Position numbers and translations under genes: made by a program. Source: Nocardiopsis gilva YIM 90087 (GTDB lineage Bacteria; Actinomycetota; Actinomycetes; Streptosporangiales; Streptosporangiaceae). Taken from it: a DNA stretch of 64,000 nt. This document shows, piece by piece, positions 19,049-27,128 of this stretch (the first letter of the stretch is position 1; each line of letters begins with the position of its first letter). The notes beneath the pieces were generated by a model. The model was not told the origin of the DNA. It saw nothing but the letters and a program-made list of their open reading frames with translations, and did no database searches. The stretch is taken from assembly GCF_002263495.1 (NCBI RefSeq), contig NZ_CP022753.1, positions 2,976,001-3,040,000 of the forward strand, in the 5' to 3' direction.

Positions 19049-19068
19049 GAGGGGCCCAAGGGCCCCTC
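19049..19068 (+). terminator. terminator after pafA
   Basis: GAGGGGCCC, AA, GGGCCCCTC: a 9-bp stem immediately after the pafA stop, followed by TT. Confidence 0.75.
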
Positions 19069-19153
19069 TTACCCGGTTCTCACCCAGAGACGGCACTATT
19101 GCCCTTTCGATAGTGTGTCGGGGACCCGAGCCGGATTATTGAGGTAGTGACCT

Positions 19154-20248
19154 ATGCGACGACGTGCCGCCGCCCTCGCGGTGCCGTTTTCAGCCGTGCT
19201 GCTGGCGCTGTCCAGCTGCGCGTCGATTCCTGAGGATTGGAAGACCCCCGCTTTCCTCCGGTCGGACTCCGACCAGATGGACGCCCGGCTGCCCTCCGTG
19301 ACCGGCAAGGTCGGCGAAGCACCCAAGGTCGACTTCAAGGGGAAGACGCCCCCCGGCGAGCAGCTCTCCGGTGTGGCCAAGAAGGGCAGCGGAGAGGGTG
19401 CCCTGATCCGCAACGACGACCTGCTGCAGGTGCAGATCGTCGACTACCAGTGGACCGGCAAGGGCAAGGCCGAGCAGAAGCAGTCCTCCTACGAGACCGG
19501 CTCTCCGGTGCTCCTCAAGCTGGAGGAGATGAACGACGACCTGCGCAAGAACCTGGTGAACCAGCCGGTCGGCAGCCGCGTGGTGTTCGTCTTCCCGGGC
19601 CAGGACCCCGAAGAGGCCAAGGCGATGGGACAGCCCTCACCAGAGCCCGGCGACTCGGTGTCGATCGTCGACGTCGAGAAGCGCTACGGCAAGGGCGACA
19701 TTGTCGAAGGCGAGCAGACCACGGACGGCGGCGACGGCCTCCCGACCGTCCCGGACGCTGGGCACGGCACGCCGGACATCACCATCCCCGAGGACACCGA
19801 CCCGCCGAAGAAGCTGAAGACGGTCGACCTGATCGAGGGCGACGGGCCCGAGGTCACCGACGAGCAGCAGGTCGTCGTCCAGTACACCGGCGTGCAGTGG
19901 AGCGACGGCAAGGTCTTCGACTCCACCTGGGACAAGGGCGGCAAGCCGTTCACCTTCGCGGTCGGCCAGGGCCAGGTCATCAAGGGCTGGGACCAGGGCC
20001 TGAAGGGCAAGAAGGTCGGCAGCCGGGTCATGCTGGTGATCCCGCCGGACCTCGCCTACGGCAAGGACGCCGGGAAGAGGGGCGCACCCGAGGGCACCCT
20101 GGTCTTCGTCGTGGACATCCTCGGCGCCGTCGACAGCACCCCGCCGCCGCAGGCCGATTCCGGCGACGAGGACGACAAGAAGAAGGACGACGAGAAGGAC
20201 AGCAAGGACAAGGACGACAACAGCAAGAAGGACGACAGCGACAAGTAG
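19154..20248 (+). CDS. FKBP-type peptidyl-prolyl isomerase lipoprotein
   Basis: Exported lipoprotein of 364 residues. The signal peptide ends in a lipobox (LLALSSCAS, lipidated Cys at about residue 22). The first, degenerate FKBP-like half (about 85-175) is followed by a classical FKBP domain (about 220-325) with VVVQYTGVQWSDGKVFDSTW, VIKGWDQGLKGKKVGSRVMLVIPP and LVFVVDILG. The last 35 residues are an unusual run of Asp, Lys and Ser. Predicted to help fold secreted proteins at the membrane surface. This gene commonly follows pafA in actinobacteria, and the nearby tat genes add to an export theme. Confidence 0.93.
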   Translation: MRRRAAALAVPFSAVLLALSSCASIPEDWKTPAFLRSDSDQMDARLPSVTGKVGEAPKVDFKGKTPPGEQLSGVAKKGSGEGALIRNDDLLQVQIVDYQWTGKGKAEQKQSSYETGSPVLLKLEEMNDDLRKNLVNQPVGSRVVFVFPGQDPEEAKAMGQPSPEPGDSVSIVDVEKRYGKGDIVEGEQTTDGGDGLPTVPDAGHGTPDITIPEDTDPPKKLKTVDLIEGDGPEVTDEQQVVVQYTGVQWSDGKVFDSTWDKGGKPFTFAVGQGQVIKGWDQGLKGKKVGSRVMLVIPPDLAYGKDAGKRGAPEGTLVFVVDILGAVDSTPPPQADSGDEDDKKKDDEKDSKDKDDNSKKDDSDK

Positions 20249-20286
20249 GTCGTCCTCATCTCGTCCCTCTGGATGGGTTCCTCTCG

Positions 20287-20315
20287 CGGCTCCCTGTGTT
20301 CCCCGCAGGGAGCCG
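20287..20315 (+). terminator. terminator after FKBP lipoprotein gene
   Basis: 10-bp stem CGGCTCCCTG with CAGGGAGCCG (20287-20296 and 20306-20315, 9-base loop), then TTGCGTTT. Lies between convergent genes. Confidence 0.75.
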
Positions 20316-20368
20316 TTGCGTTTCCCGGCGTGCTCACGAGCGGTCAGTCCGACCAGCGGTCCCGTGAA

Positions 20369-21529
20369 TCAGGACGACGCGATCAGACTCGCCGCGTGCC
20401 GTCCGGCCGCGGCCGCTGTGAGGAAGTAGGCGGCATCGGCGTCCAGAGTGCGGCCCATGGTGGACAGGCGCAGGGGGAGGTCCTTCAGCGCCTGCCGCAG
20501 GCCGTCGATGGGGACTTCCACCACCAGGTGGCGCTCGGCGAGCGGGGCGGCGTCCGAGCGGACGCGGGTTCCGAAGGCTCCGGGGAGTTGGGGGACGACG
20601 ATGTCGGCCGGGGCCAGGGCGACCTTGCCGTAGGCGGTGAGGCTGTGGTGGGACACCCCCCGGTGGCGTTCGCGGGGGTCGGCCTCGCTGACGCGGAGGG
20701 CGGCCACGGCGTGGCCGCCCAGGACGGCCGTCGCGTTGACCGCCTCGCCGGTCGAGACGCCGGAGAACCCCCACCGGGTCCCGGTGCCGAGGTTGCCCGG
20801 CCCCTGGGTCACGATCGCGGCATCGGCGCCGAGGATGTGCCGGGCGGCGAGCAGTCCCGTGTGCACGCTCACCGTCTCCAGATCGCCGCCGAACGCTTGG
20901 CCGACCGTGACCGTGGCCGCGAGGAGGCCGGCCTCGCGCAGCGCGACGACGGAGCGGGAGAAGGCGGCGGGCAGCGCGCCTCCGTCGAGCATCACGTAGA
21001 CCACGCGGGCCTCGGGCCGGGAGTCGCGGATTCCGGCCACGATCGCCGGAAGGGCCGAGTGCAGGTCGGCGGTGACCACCGGCATGCCGTCGACGCCGTC
21101 GGCGTCGCGCAGCAGGGCGTGGTGGGGCGAGTCCTGTTCGTCGGCGCCGAGGACCGTGGTCTGCAGCGGCGTGTAGCGCGCCTTGACCAGATGGCCGGGT
21201 GCGGGGTCGGGGTCGGGTGGGAGGCGATCGGGGAGCGCGACCACGAGGGCGTAACCGCCCGTGCCGAGCCCCATGTCCAGCGCCGTGGTGTTGAGCAGCA
21301 CCCGGTCGCCCTCCTCGGGGTGGCCGACCAGGTCGGTGTAGGCCAGGGCGCGGCAGGTGCGATCGCCGTTCTCCGCGTTCCCCTGTGCCGGTCGCGTCGC
21401 GCCGCCCGAGGCGTCCGCGCTGGTGTCGTCGCTGGCGGGGCCGCCCTCGGCGACGCGGACATCGAGTTCGGCCGCCCCGGGCCAGGTGCGTCGGATTGCG
21501 GTGACTTGTCCTGAGCGCCATCTGATCAC
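20369..21529 (-). CDS. DUF3866 family protein
   Basis: Uncharacterised actinobacterial protein of 386 residues. The diagnostic start VIRWRSGQVTAIRRTWPGAAEL and the conserved core (YTDLVGHPEEGDRVLLNTTALDMGLGTGGYALV; QGPGNLGTGTRWGFSGV; ARVVYVMLDGGALPAAFS) place it in the DUF3866 family. No catalytic assignment is known to me. The GTG start at 21529 is supported by this family-typical N-terminus. It is divergent from pafBC with 85 bp between starts, so a shared regulatory region is likely. A gene of this family often sits beside pafBC. Confidence 0.9.
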   Translation of the reverse strand: MIRWRSGQVTAIRRTWPGAAELDVRVAEGGPASDDTSADASGGATRPAQGNAENGDRTCRALAYTDLVGHPEEGDRVLLNTTALDMGLGTGGYALVVALPDRLPPDPDPAPGHLVKARYTPLQTTVLGADEQDSPHHALLRDADGVDGMPVVTADLHSALPAIVAGIRDSRPEARVVYVMLDGGALPAAFSRSVVALREAGLLAATVTVGQAFGGDLETVSVHTGLLAARHILGADAAIVTQGPGNLGTGTRWGFSGVSTGEAVNATAVLGGHAVAALRVSEADPRERHRGVSHHSLTAYGKVALAPADIVVPQLPGAFGTRVRSDAAPLAERHLVVEVPIDGLRQALKDLPLRLSTMGRTLDADAAYFLTAAAAGRHAASLIASS

Positions 21530-21614
21530 GCTTGGCACGGTACCGTCATGGCCCAGAGGCGTACGGGGAGAACGCGCGAGAATCGCCTGTGGGCGCGGGA
21601 GAAAGGAAGCGGCG

Positions 21615-23621
21615 ATGTCGCGGAAGAAGACCGAACGGCAGCTCAACCTTGTGATCTGCCTGCTCGCCACGCGACGGTTCCTCACCGCACGGGAGATCCG
21701 GGCGACGGTGGCCGGATACTCCGAGGCCGAGAGTGACGCCGCGTTCAAGCGGATGTTCGAGCGGGACAAGAAGGAACTGCGCGAGAGCGGCATCCCCATC
21801 GAGACGGGCGGCGGCGACATCTGGAGCGGCGAGGAGGGCTACCGGATCTCCCGGGCCGACTACGAGCTGCCGGAGATCGAGTTGCTGCCCGACGAGGCGG
21901 CCGTCCTCGGCCTGGCGGCACGGGCCTGGCGGCACGCGGCGCTGGGCGACGCGGCGGCCAACGCGGTGATGAAGCTGCGCGCGGCGGGGGTCCCGGTGGA
22001 CTCCGACGCCGCCCCCGGGATCACCCCGGTCCTCGGCACGGACGAACCGGCGTTCCTGCCGATGTGGCAGGCGGTGCGGGACGGCCGCGCGGTGGCCTTC
22101 GACTACCGCAAGCCGGGCCAGCAGACCTCCGCCCGGCGGGAACTGGAGCCCTGGGGCGTGGTCAACGTCAAGGGGCACTGGTACGTGGCCGGTTACGACC
22201 GCCAGCGCCAGGCGCGCCGCGTGTTCCGGCTGGGTCGCATCACCGGTCCGGTGGTGCCGCTCGCGGGCGGCTCGACGGTGCGGGTGCCCGAGGGCGTGGA
22301 CGTGCGGTCGGTGGTCAGCGGCCAGCCGAGCGAGCCGGAGCGGGTGGCGCGGCTGCGCGTCCACGCCGACTCCGGCCACGAGCTGCGCCGCGGTTCCCTG
22401 CGCGTCATCCCCGGCATCGCCGAACAGGGCCACCACCGATGGGATGTGGTGGACTACCCCTACACCGACCTGGACCAGCTGGTGGGCACCGTGGCGCGGT
22501 TCGGCGACCGGGTGCGGATCGAGGCGCCGGAGGAGGCGCGCGCGGCGCTCGTGCGGCACCTGTCGTCCGTGGCGGAACAGGAGCCGCTGGAGGAGGACAC
22601 CGAACCGGTGAACGGCGGCGCCCCGGAGCCCGAGTCGCGGCGTTCGGCGTCCACCGCCGAGCAGCTGCGCCGGCTGCTGATGCTGGTGCCCTACGCGCTC
22701 AGCCACGACGTCCGGGTCCCGGAGGTGGCCGAGCACTTCGGCCTGTCGGAGGCCCAGGTGCTCAAGGACCTGAGCCTGCTGTGGATGTGCGGGCTGCCCG
22801 GGTACACGCCCGGCGACCTGATCGAGGTGGACCTGGAGGCGGCGCGGGCGACCGGCGAGATCATCATCGGCAACGCCGACACCATCGCCCAGCCGCTGCG
22901 GCTGACCGCGGACGAGGCGGCGAGCCTGGTCGTGGGCGTGGAGCTGCTCGGCGAACTGCCGGGGATGGGCGGCAGCGACGCCCTGAAGCGGGCCGGGGAG
23001 AAGCTGCGCGCTGCGGCGGGGGCCGCGGCCGACCGGTTCGTCGACGCCGTCGGGGTGCAGATCGAGCTCACCGACGAGGTCCGCGAACTGCAGCGCCGCT
23101 GTGACCAGGCGCTGCGCGCGGGCCAGCTGGTGCACCTGCGCTACCTGTCCGGCTACGTGGACGAGGTGACCGAGCGCGACGTCGACCCCATGGGACTCGT
23201 GGTCCAGGACGGGCACACGTTCCTGGAAGGCTGGTGCCGCCTGCGCCAGGATGTCCGGCTGTTCCGGCTCGACCGTGTCCTGGACCTGACGGTACTGCCG
23301 CACCCGGCCGAGGTGCCCTCGCGGGCGCGCCGCCGCGATCTGAGCGGCGGTGTGTTGCAGCTCTCGGACGACGACGCGCGGGTGACGCTGGACCTGGAGT
23401 CCTCGGCGCGCTGGGTGACCGAGGACTACCTGTGCTCGGAGGTGCGGGAGCTGCCCGATGGGCGGCTGAGGGCGACCCTGCGAACTCCGGCTCCCGCCTG
23501 GGCATGCCGTCTGGCGCTGCGGCTGGGGCCGCGGGCGCGCGTGGTGGCCCCGGCCGACCTGGCCGAGCGCGTCCGTGAGGACGCGCGGCGCGCCCTGTCC
23601 GCCTACGCGGGCAACGGGTAG
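21615..23621 (+). CDS. pafBC: PafB-PafC fused WYL-domain transcriptional activator
   Basis: Single 668-residue protein equal to PafB and PafC joined. Order: winged helix 1 (MSRKKTERQLNLVICLLATRR and the following helices), WYL domain 1 (about 155-240, AFDYRKPGQ and HWYVAGYDRQRQARRVFRLGRI), a WCX segment, then from about residue 345 a second helix-turn-helix, WYL domain 2 (about 500-560, LSGYVDEVTERDVDP and RLFRLDRVLDL) and WCX 2. In mycobacteria the PafB/PafC pair activates the LexA/RecA-independent DNA damage response. AAAGGA precedes the ATG. No direct role in pupylation is known despite the name and location. Confidence 0.95.
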   Translation: MSRKKTERQLNLVICLLATRRFLTAREIRATVAGYSEAESDAAFKRMFERDKKELRESGIPIETGGGDIWSGEEGYRISRADYELPEIELLPDEAAVLGLAARAWRHAALGDAAANAVMKLRAAGVPVDSDAAPGITPVLGTDEPAFLPMWQAVRDGRAVAFDYRKPGQQTSARRELEPWGVVNVKGHWYVAGYDRQRQARRVFRLGRITGPVVPLAGGSTVRVPEGVDVRSVVSGQPSEPERVARLRVHADSGHELRRGSLRVIPGIAEQGHHRWDVVDYPYTDLDQLVGTVARFGDRVRIEAPEEARAALVRHLSSVAEQEPLEEDTEPVNGGAPEPESRRSASTAEQLRRLLMLVPYALSHDVRVPEVAEHFGLSEAQVLKDLSLLWMCGLPGYTPGDLIEVDLEAARATGEIIIGNADTIAQPLRLTADEAASLVVGVELLGELPGMGGSDALKRAGEKLRAAAGAAADRFVDAVGVQIELTDEVRELQRRCDQALRAGQLVHLRYLSGYVDEVTERDVDPMGLVVQDGHTFLEGWCRLRQDVRLFRLDRVLDLTVLPHPAEVPSRARRRDLSGGVLQLSDDDARVTLDLESSARWVTEDYLCSEVRELPDGRLRATLRTPAPAWACRLALRLGPRARVVAPADLAERVREDARRALSAYAGNG

Positions 23622-23757
23622 CGGGGGACCGGGGAGTCGGGCGTGGCGATTCCGGGGAACGTGCCGATCACCACACACGGCGGCGTTGGGGTCGTGGCCA
23701 TGCCCGGTTCGTCCGGGTGTCGGGTGGATTTCGGCTGCGGCGGAGTAAGGTGAGAAG

Positions 23758-24006
23758 GTGCTTGTTTTCGTCGGTCTCGCGGTGGTGACCCTGGTCGGAG
23801 CGCTGATCGTGGCGGTCCTCGTCGTGCGCATGCTGGCGGAGATGCGGCGGTTGCAAGCCGCGATGGCGCGGACCGGCGACGATCTGGCGCCCCGGTACAC
23901 GGCGCTGCGCGAGGCGGGTGAGCGCGCTCGCGCGCAGGGGCGCGTGGTGCATAGCAGCACTGCGCGTACCATCGATGACGCAGGTAGCGCCCCGAAGAGA
24001 GGTTGA
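23758..24006 (+). CDS. small single-pass membrane protein upstream of tatA
   Basis: An 82-residue protein with one strong N-terminal membrane segment (VFVGLAVVTLVGALIVAVLVVRML) followed by a basic amphipathic helix (AEMRRLQAAMARTGDDLAPRYTALREAGERARAQG). The overall shape resembles a TatA/TatB-like protein, but no TatB signature is present. GTG start; AGGTGAGAAG lies just upstream. It ends 3 bases before tatA, so the two are cotranscribed. Role unknown; an accessory Tat function is a guess. Confidence 0.65.
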   Translation: MLVFVGLAVVTLVGALIVAVLVVRMLAEMRRLQAAMARTGDDLAPRYTALREAGERARAQGRVVHSSTARTIDDAGSAPKRG

Positions 24007-24009
24007 GCC

Positions 24010-24357
24010 ATGGGGATGGATGCCAAGACCATTGCACTTCTTGTGCTGATCGCACTGGTGCTGTTCGGTGCGAAGAAGCTGCCCGAATTGGCCCGGTCGC
24101 TGGGGCGTAGTGCCCGAATCCTCAAGGCCGAGAGCAAGGGCCTCATGGACGAGGAGAACGGCGAGCAGCAGAGCGAGAAGGCGGCCCCCGCCCAGCAGGG
24201 TCAGCAGGCCTCGGCACCCGCCCCCCAGGCCTACGATGTCCACCAGGGGTCGGCCAACGGGCAGCAGCCCGCGGCCGGCGGCTACCCGGAGCTTCCGTCG
24301 GGCCAGCGCATCGTCAACGAGAACGGTGAACCGGTCCGCCGCGGCTATAGCGACTAG
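24010..24357 (+). CDS. tatA: Sec-independent translocase subunit TatA
   Basis: 115 residues: an N-terminal membrane helix (KTIALLVLIALVLFG), the hinge and amphipathic helix (AKKLPELARSLGRSARILKAESKGL) and a long Gln/Ala-rich soluble tail. The FGAKKLPELARSLG motif is the TatA/E signature. It forms the oligomeric pore or membrane-thinning patch for folded twin-arginine substrates. Preceded by GAGAGG and tightly coupled to the small membrane gene upstream; separated from tatC by a strong hairpin. Confidence 0.96.
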   Translation: MGMDAKTIALLVLIALVLFGAKKLPELARSLGRSARILKAESKGLMDEENGEQQSEKAAPAQQGQQASAPAPQAYDVHQGSANGQQPAAGGYPELPSGQRIVNENGEPVRRGYSD

Positions 24358-24483
24358 GACGACGAGGACGGCCGCCCCGCCTGCGGCGGTCGGGTGAGCC
24401 GGACCGCTGGGACAGCGCGGTCGGTGCGGGCGGCGGGAAAACGGGTATCCTCCCGACACCCCGCATCCCCGCCTGACACCCCG

Positions 24484-24534
24484 GTTGGTCTCGGGAGAAG
24501 GTGCCGGAGCCCGGTGCGCTCTCCCGAGACCAAC
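24484..24534 (+). terminator. long hairpin between tatA and tatC
   Basis: Perfect 15-bp inverted repeat (24484-24498 with 24520-24534) whose 21-base loop contains a further CCGG/CCGG pairing. It should terminate or attenuate tatA transcription before tatC. The rest of the 277-bp gap holds no gene. Confidence 0.7.
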
Positions 24535-24634
24535 GCCCGGGCGGCAGAGTGATGAACAGGACCGGCGGCGCCCTTGCGGGACGGGCGGTGCCGGCGACGA
24601 CGTGCGTTGAGGGTTCGAGGAGCGTAAACGGGCG

Positions 24635-25501
24635 ATGCAGCTGCGTCGACAGCGGCGGGTGAGGGACCCGGAAGGGCGCATGCCGCTGATGGATCATCTG
24701 CGCGAACTGCGCAACCGGCTCGTCAAGGCGATGATCGCCATCGCGCTCGGCACCGCGGTCGGCTACTACGTCTACACACCGGTCTGGGAGTTCCTCAAGG
24801 CGCCCTACTGCGCGCTGCCCGAGGCCCAGTCGGTCGACGACGGCTGCAACCTCATCTTCACCGGAGTCTTCGACGCGTTCTTCGTGGCCTTCAAGGTCTG
24901 GGTGATCGTGGGCATCCTGGTCTCCAGCCCGTTCTGGCTGTACCAGCTCTGGGCCTTCGTGGCCCCCGCCCTGCGCCGCCGGGAGCGCAAGTTCACCTAC
25001 GTCTTCCTGCCCCTGGCCGTCATGCTGTTCCTGGCCGGGGCCGCGCTCGCGTACTACATCACCAAGCTGGCGATGGAGGTGCTCTTCGGCTTCGCCCCCG
25101 CCGACGTGGCGCCGATGATCACCATCGACAACTACCTCAACTACATGATGCTGATGATGGTGGTCTTCGGGGTCGGCTTCGTGATGCCGCTCCTGGTGGC
25201 GCTGCTCAACCTCATGGGCGTCCTGCCGCACGCGGCCATCGCCAAATGGCGCCGCGTCATCATCTTCTTCTCCTTCGTCCTCGCCGCGGTGCTCACCCCC
25301 GCCGAGCCGATCTCCATGCTCGCCCTGGCGATCCCGATCATCGTCCTGTTCGAGCTGGCGGAACTCTTCTGCTTCCTCAACGACCGCCGCACCCGCTCCG
25401 CCGACCCGCTGGCCGACCTCGACGATGACGAGATCTCCGCGCTCGACGACGTGATGGACGACGATGACAATGAGGGAGCCCGGGGCACCCCGAAGCGCTA
25501 G
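24635..25501 (+). CDS. tatC: Sec-independent translocase subunit TatC
   Basis: Six-helix receptor subunit of 288 residues that binds twin-arginine signal peptides. Seen: the cytoplasmic N-terminal motif MPLMDHLRELRNRLVK (conserved Glu), the FDAFFVAFKVW region, SPFWLYQLWAFVAPAL, the FVMPLLVALLNLMGV helix pair and the conserved Pro in LTPAEPIS. The acidic C-terminal tail (DDDEISALDDVMDDDDNEG) is cytoplasmic. The ATG lies 12 bases after GAGGAG. Works with TatA upstream; no tatB is seen in this window. Confidence 0.96.
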   Translation: MQLRRQRRVRDPEGRMPLMDHLRELRNRLVKAMIAIALGTAVGYYVYTPVWEFLKAPYCALPEAQSVDDGCNLIFTGVFDAFFVAFKVWVIVGILVSSPFWLYQLWAFVAPALRRRERKFTYVFLPLAVMLFLAGAALAYYITKLAMEVLFGFAPADVAPMITIDNYLNYMMLMMVVFGVGFVMPLLVALLNLMGVLPHAAIAKWRRVIIFFSFVLAAVLTPAEPISMLALAIPIIVLFELAELFCFLNDRRTRSADPLADLDDDEISALDDVMDDDDNEGARGTPKR

Positions 25502-25586
25502 GGTCATCCTCGGATCCGCCCCCGCCAAGGCCGGATCCGATCCCGACCCGCCCGAGCACACCCCCGAGCAGCAGGAGGCGAGCACG

Positions 25587-25985
25587 ATGAGTGACAAGCC
25601 CGCCGAAGAGACCGAGCGCGAGCTTCCGCCCGAGGCGATGGGCAACGAGAAGTGGCACGACACCACCGACGCGGTGTGGATGCGCTCCTCGCTGTCCCGT
25701 GAGGACTCCGACGCCATCGTCGAGGTCGCCAAGTTCGACGACGGCTTCCGTGCCGTCCGCGACGGCAAGAACCCGGAGAAGGGCATCCTCTTCTTCACCC
25801 CCGCCGAGTGGGAGGCGTTCGTGCTGGGCGCCAAGGACGGCGAGTTCGACATTCCGGAGGAGTACCTCACGCCGGAGGAGGCGGCCATCCAGCGTGGCGA
25901 GGTGCCGGTCACGGCGGTTCCCTCGCCCAACAACACCACGCCCGCCAAGGACGCGGAGGCTGGCGAGAACACGGCCTCGGACTAG
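25587..25985 (+). CDS. DUF397 domain protein
   Basis: A 132-residue protein with the DUF397 pattern: WMRSSLSREDSDAIVEVA, FRAVRDGKNPEKGILFFTPAEWEAFVLGAKDGEFDIP. Such proteins usually sit next to XRE regulators in actinomycetes and are thought to be small regulators or their ligands; here no XRE gene is adjacent. Start at MSDKPAEE with AGGAGG 8 bases upstream. The 85-base spacing from tatC allows cotranscription. The C-terminal extension is acidic and low-complexity. Confidence 0.85.
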   Translation: MSDKPAEETERELPPEAMGNEKWHDTTDAVWMRSSLSREDSDAIVEVAKFDDGFRAVRDGKNPEKGILFFTPAEWEAFVLGAKDGEFDIPEEYLTPEEAAIQRGEVPVTAVPSPNNTTPAKDAEAGENTASD

Positions 25986-26120
25986 CGGAGAACGGGTCGG
26001 TCCGGGTAGAGATAGAGGGCACCGACACGGAGCCGGTGGACGGGGCGCGCCGTGCGCGTCGCGGCGTCACCCCGTGGACCGGCCCCCGCCCGTCCTTTGC
26101 TGTCCCGGATCGGAACCGCC

Positions 26121-27005
26121 ATGGCTCAGCAGATCGCGCTCCTGGTCAACCCCGCCGCCGGCCGCGGCCGCTCCGCCGTGGTCGGTTCCCGGCTCCTGCG
26201 TGAGCTGCGGAGCCGCGGCGCGGATGTCTCGGTCCACATCGGCCGCAGCCCGGCCGACACCGTCCGCCTGGCCCGGGACGTCGTCGCCGAGGGCCCCGAC
26301 GCGCTCGCGGTCGTCGGCGGTGACGGGCTGATCCACGGCGCACTGCAGGCCGTCGTGGGCACCGACGTGCCGCTGGGAATCGTTCCGGCGGGGACCGGAA
26401 ACGACATCGCCCGCGCCTTCGCGGTGCCCCGTTCCCTGCCCGAGTCCGCCGAGGCGATCCTCAGCGGCCGTACCACCGACGCCGACACCGTGGCCGCCGC
26501 GGGGCGCCACTACCTGAGCGTGCTCGCCTGCGGCTTCGACTCGCGGGTCAACGAGCGGGTGAACGGCTTCCGGTTCGGGCTCGGCCGGATGAACTACCTC
26601 ATCGGGCTGGCCGCCGAACTGTCGTCCTTCTCCCCGCTGCCCTTCACCGTGGAGGTCGACGGCGAACGCCTGGAGTCCAAGGGCATGCTCGTGGCCGTCG
26701 GTAACACCCCCTCCTACGGCGGCGGCATGCGGATCTGCCCCGAGGCCGTCGCCGACGACGGCCTGCTGGAGGTCGTGTTCGTGCACGCCGTTCCCCGTGC
26801 CTCGTTCCTCCGCTTCTTCCCCCGCGTCTTCGACGGCAGCCACACCGGCCTGGACGAGGTCACCGTCCTGCGCGGGCGCACCGTCACCATCAGCGCCCCG
26901 GACGGCGCCGCCCAGCCGGTCGTCGGCTACGCCGACGGCGAGCGCCTCGGTGAGCTGCCCATCACCTGCGAGGTGGTGCCGCGGTCGGTGCGTCTGCTGA
27001 ACTGA
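26121..27005 (+). CDS. diacylglycerol kinase family lipid kinase
   Basis: DagK/YegS-fold kinase of 294 residues. Seen: LVNPAAGRGRS at the N-terminus, the nucleotide-binding ALAVVGGDGLIHGAL, LGIVPAGTGNDIARA and the C-terminal half with LVAVGNTPSYGGGMRICPEAVADDGLLEVV (conserved acidic residues), as in actinobacterial diacylglycerol or sphingosine kinase-like enzymes. Predicted to phosphorylate diacylglycerol using ATP for phospholipid turnover. Start chosen at MAQQIALLVNP because the longer frame adds only Pro/Arg-rich residues. Same strand as and 135 bp after the DUF397 gene. Confidence 0.92.
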   Translation: MAQQIALLVNPAAGRGRSAVVGSRLLRELRSRGADVSVHIGRSPADTVRLARDVVAEGPDALAVVGGDGLIHGALQAVVGTDVPLGIVPAGTGNDIARAFAVPRSLPESAEAILSGRTTDADTVAAAGRHYLSVLACGFDSRVNERVNGFRFGLGRMNYLIGLAAELSSFSPLPFTVEVDGERLESKGMLVAVGNTPSYGGGMRICPEAVADDGLLEVVFVHAVPRASFLRFFPRVFDGSHTGLDEVTVLRGRTVTISAPDGAAQPVVGYADGERLGELPITCEVVPRSVRLLN

Positions 27006-27128
27006 CCCCGGCGGTCCGCGCCGCCAGTCGCCCGCCCCGCTGTGTGGGCCGGACCACGGGCCGCCGGGACCACCCTCCGCGGGTTCGCCGTGCGCGTCAC
27101 CCGCTCATACGCCATAGGCTTGATCAAT

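Noticed and set aside
21546-24146. Minus-strand open frame of 866 codons
   Set aside because: Antisense to pafBC and tatA; no domain or ribosome site.
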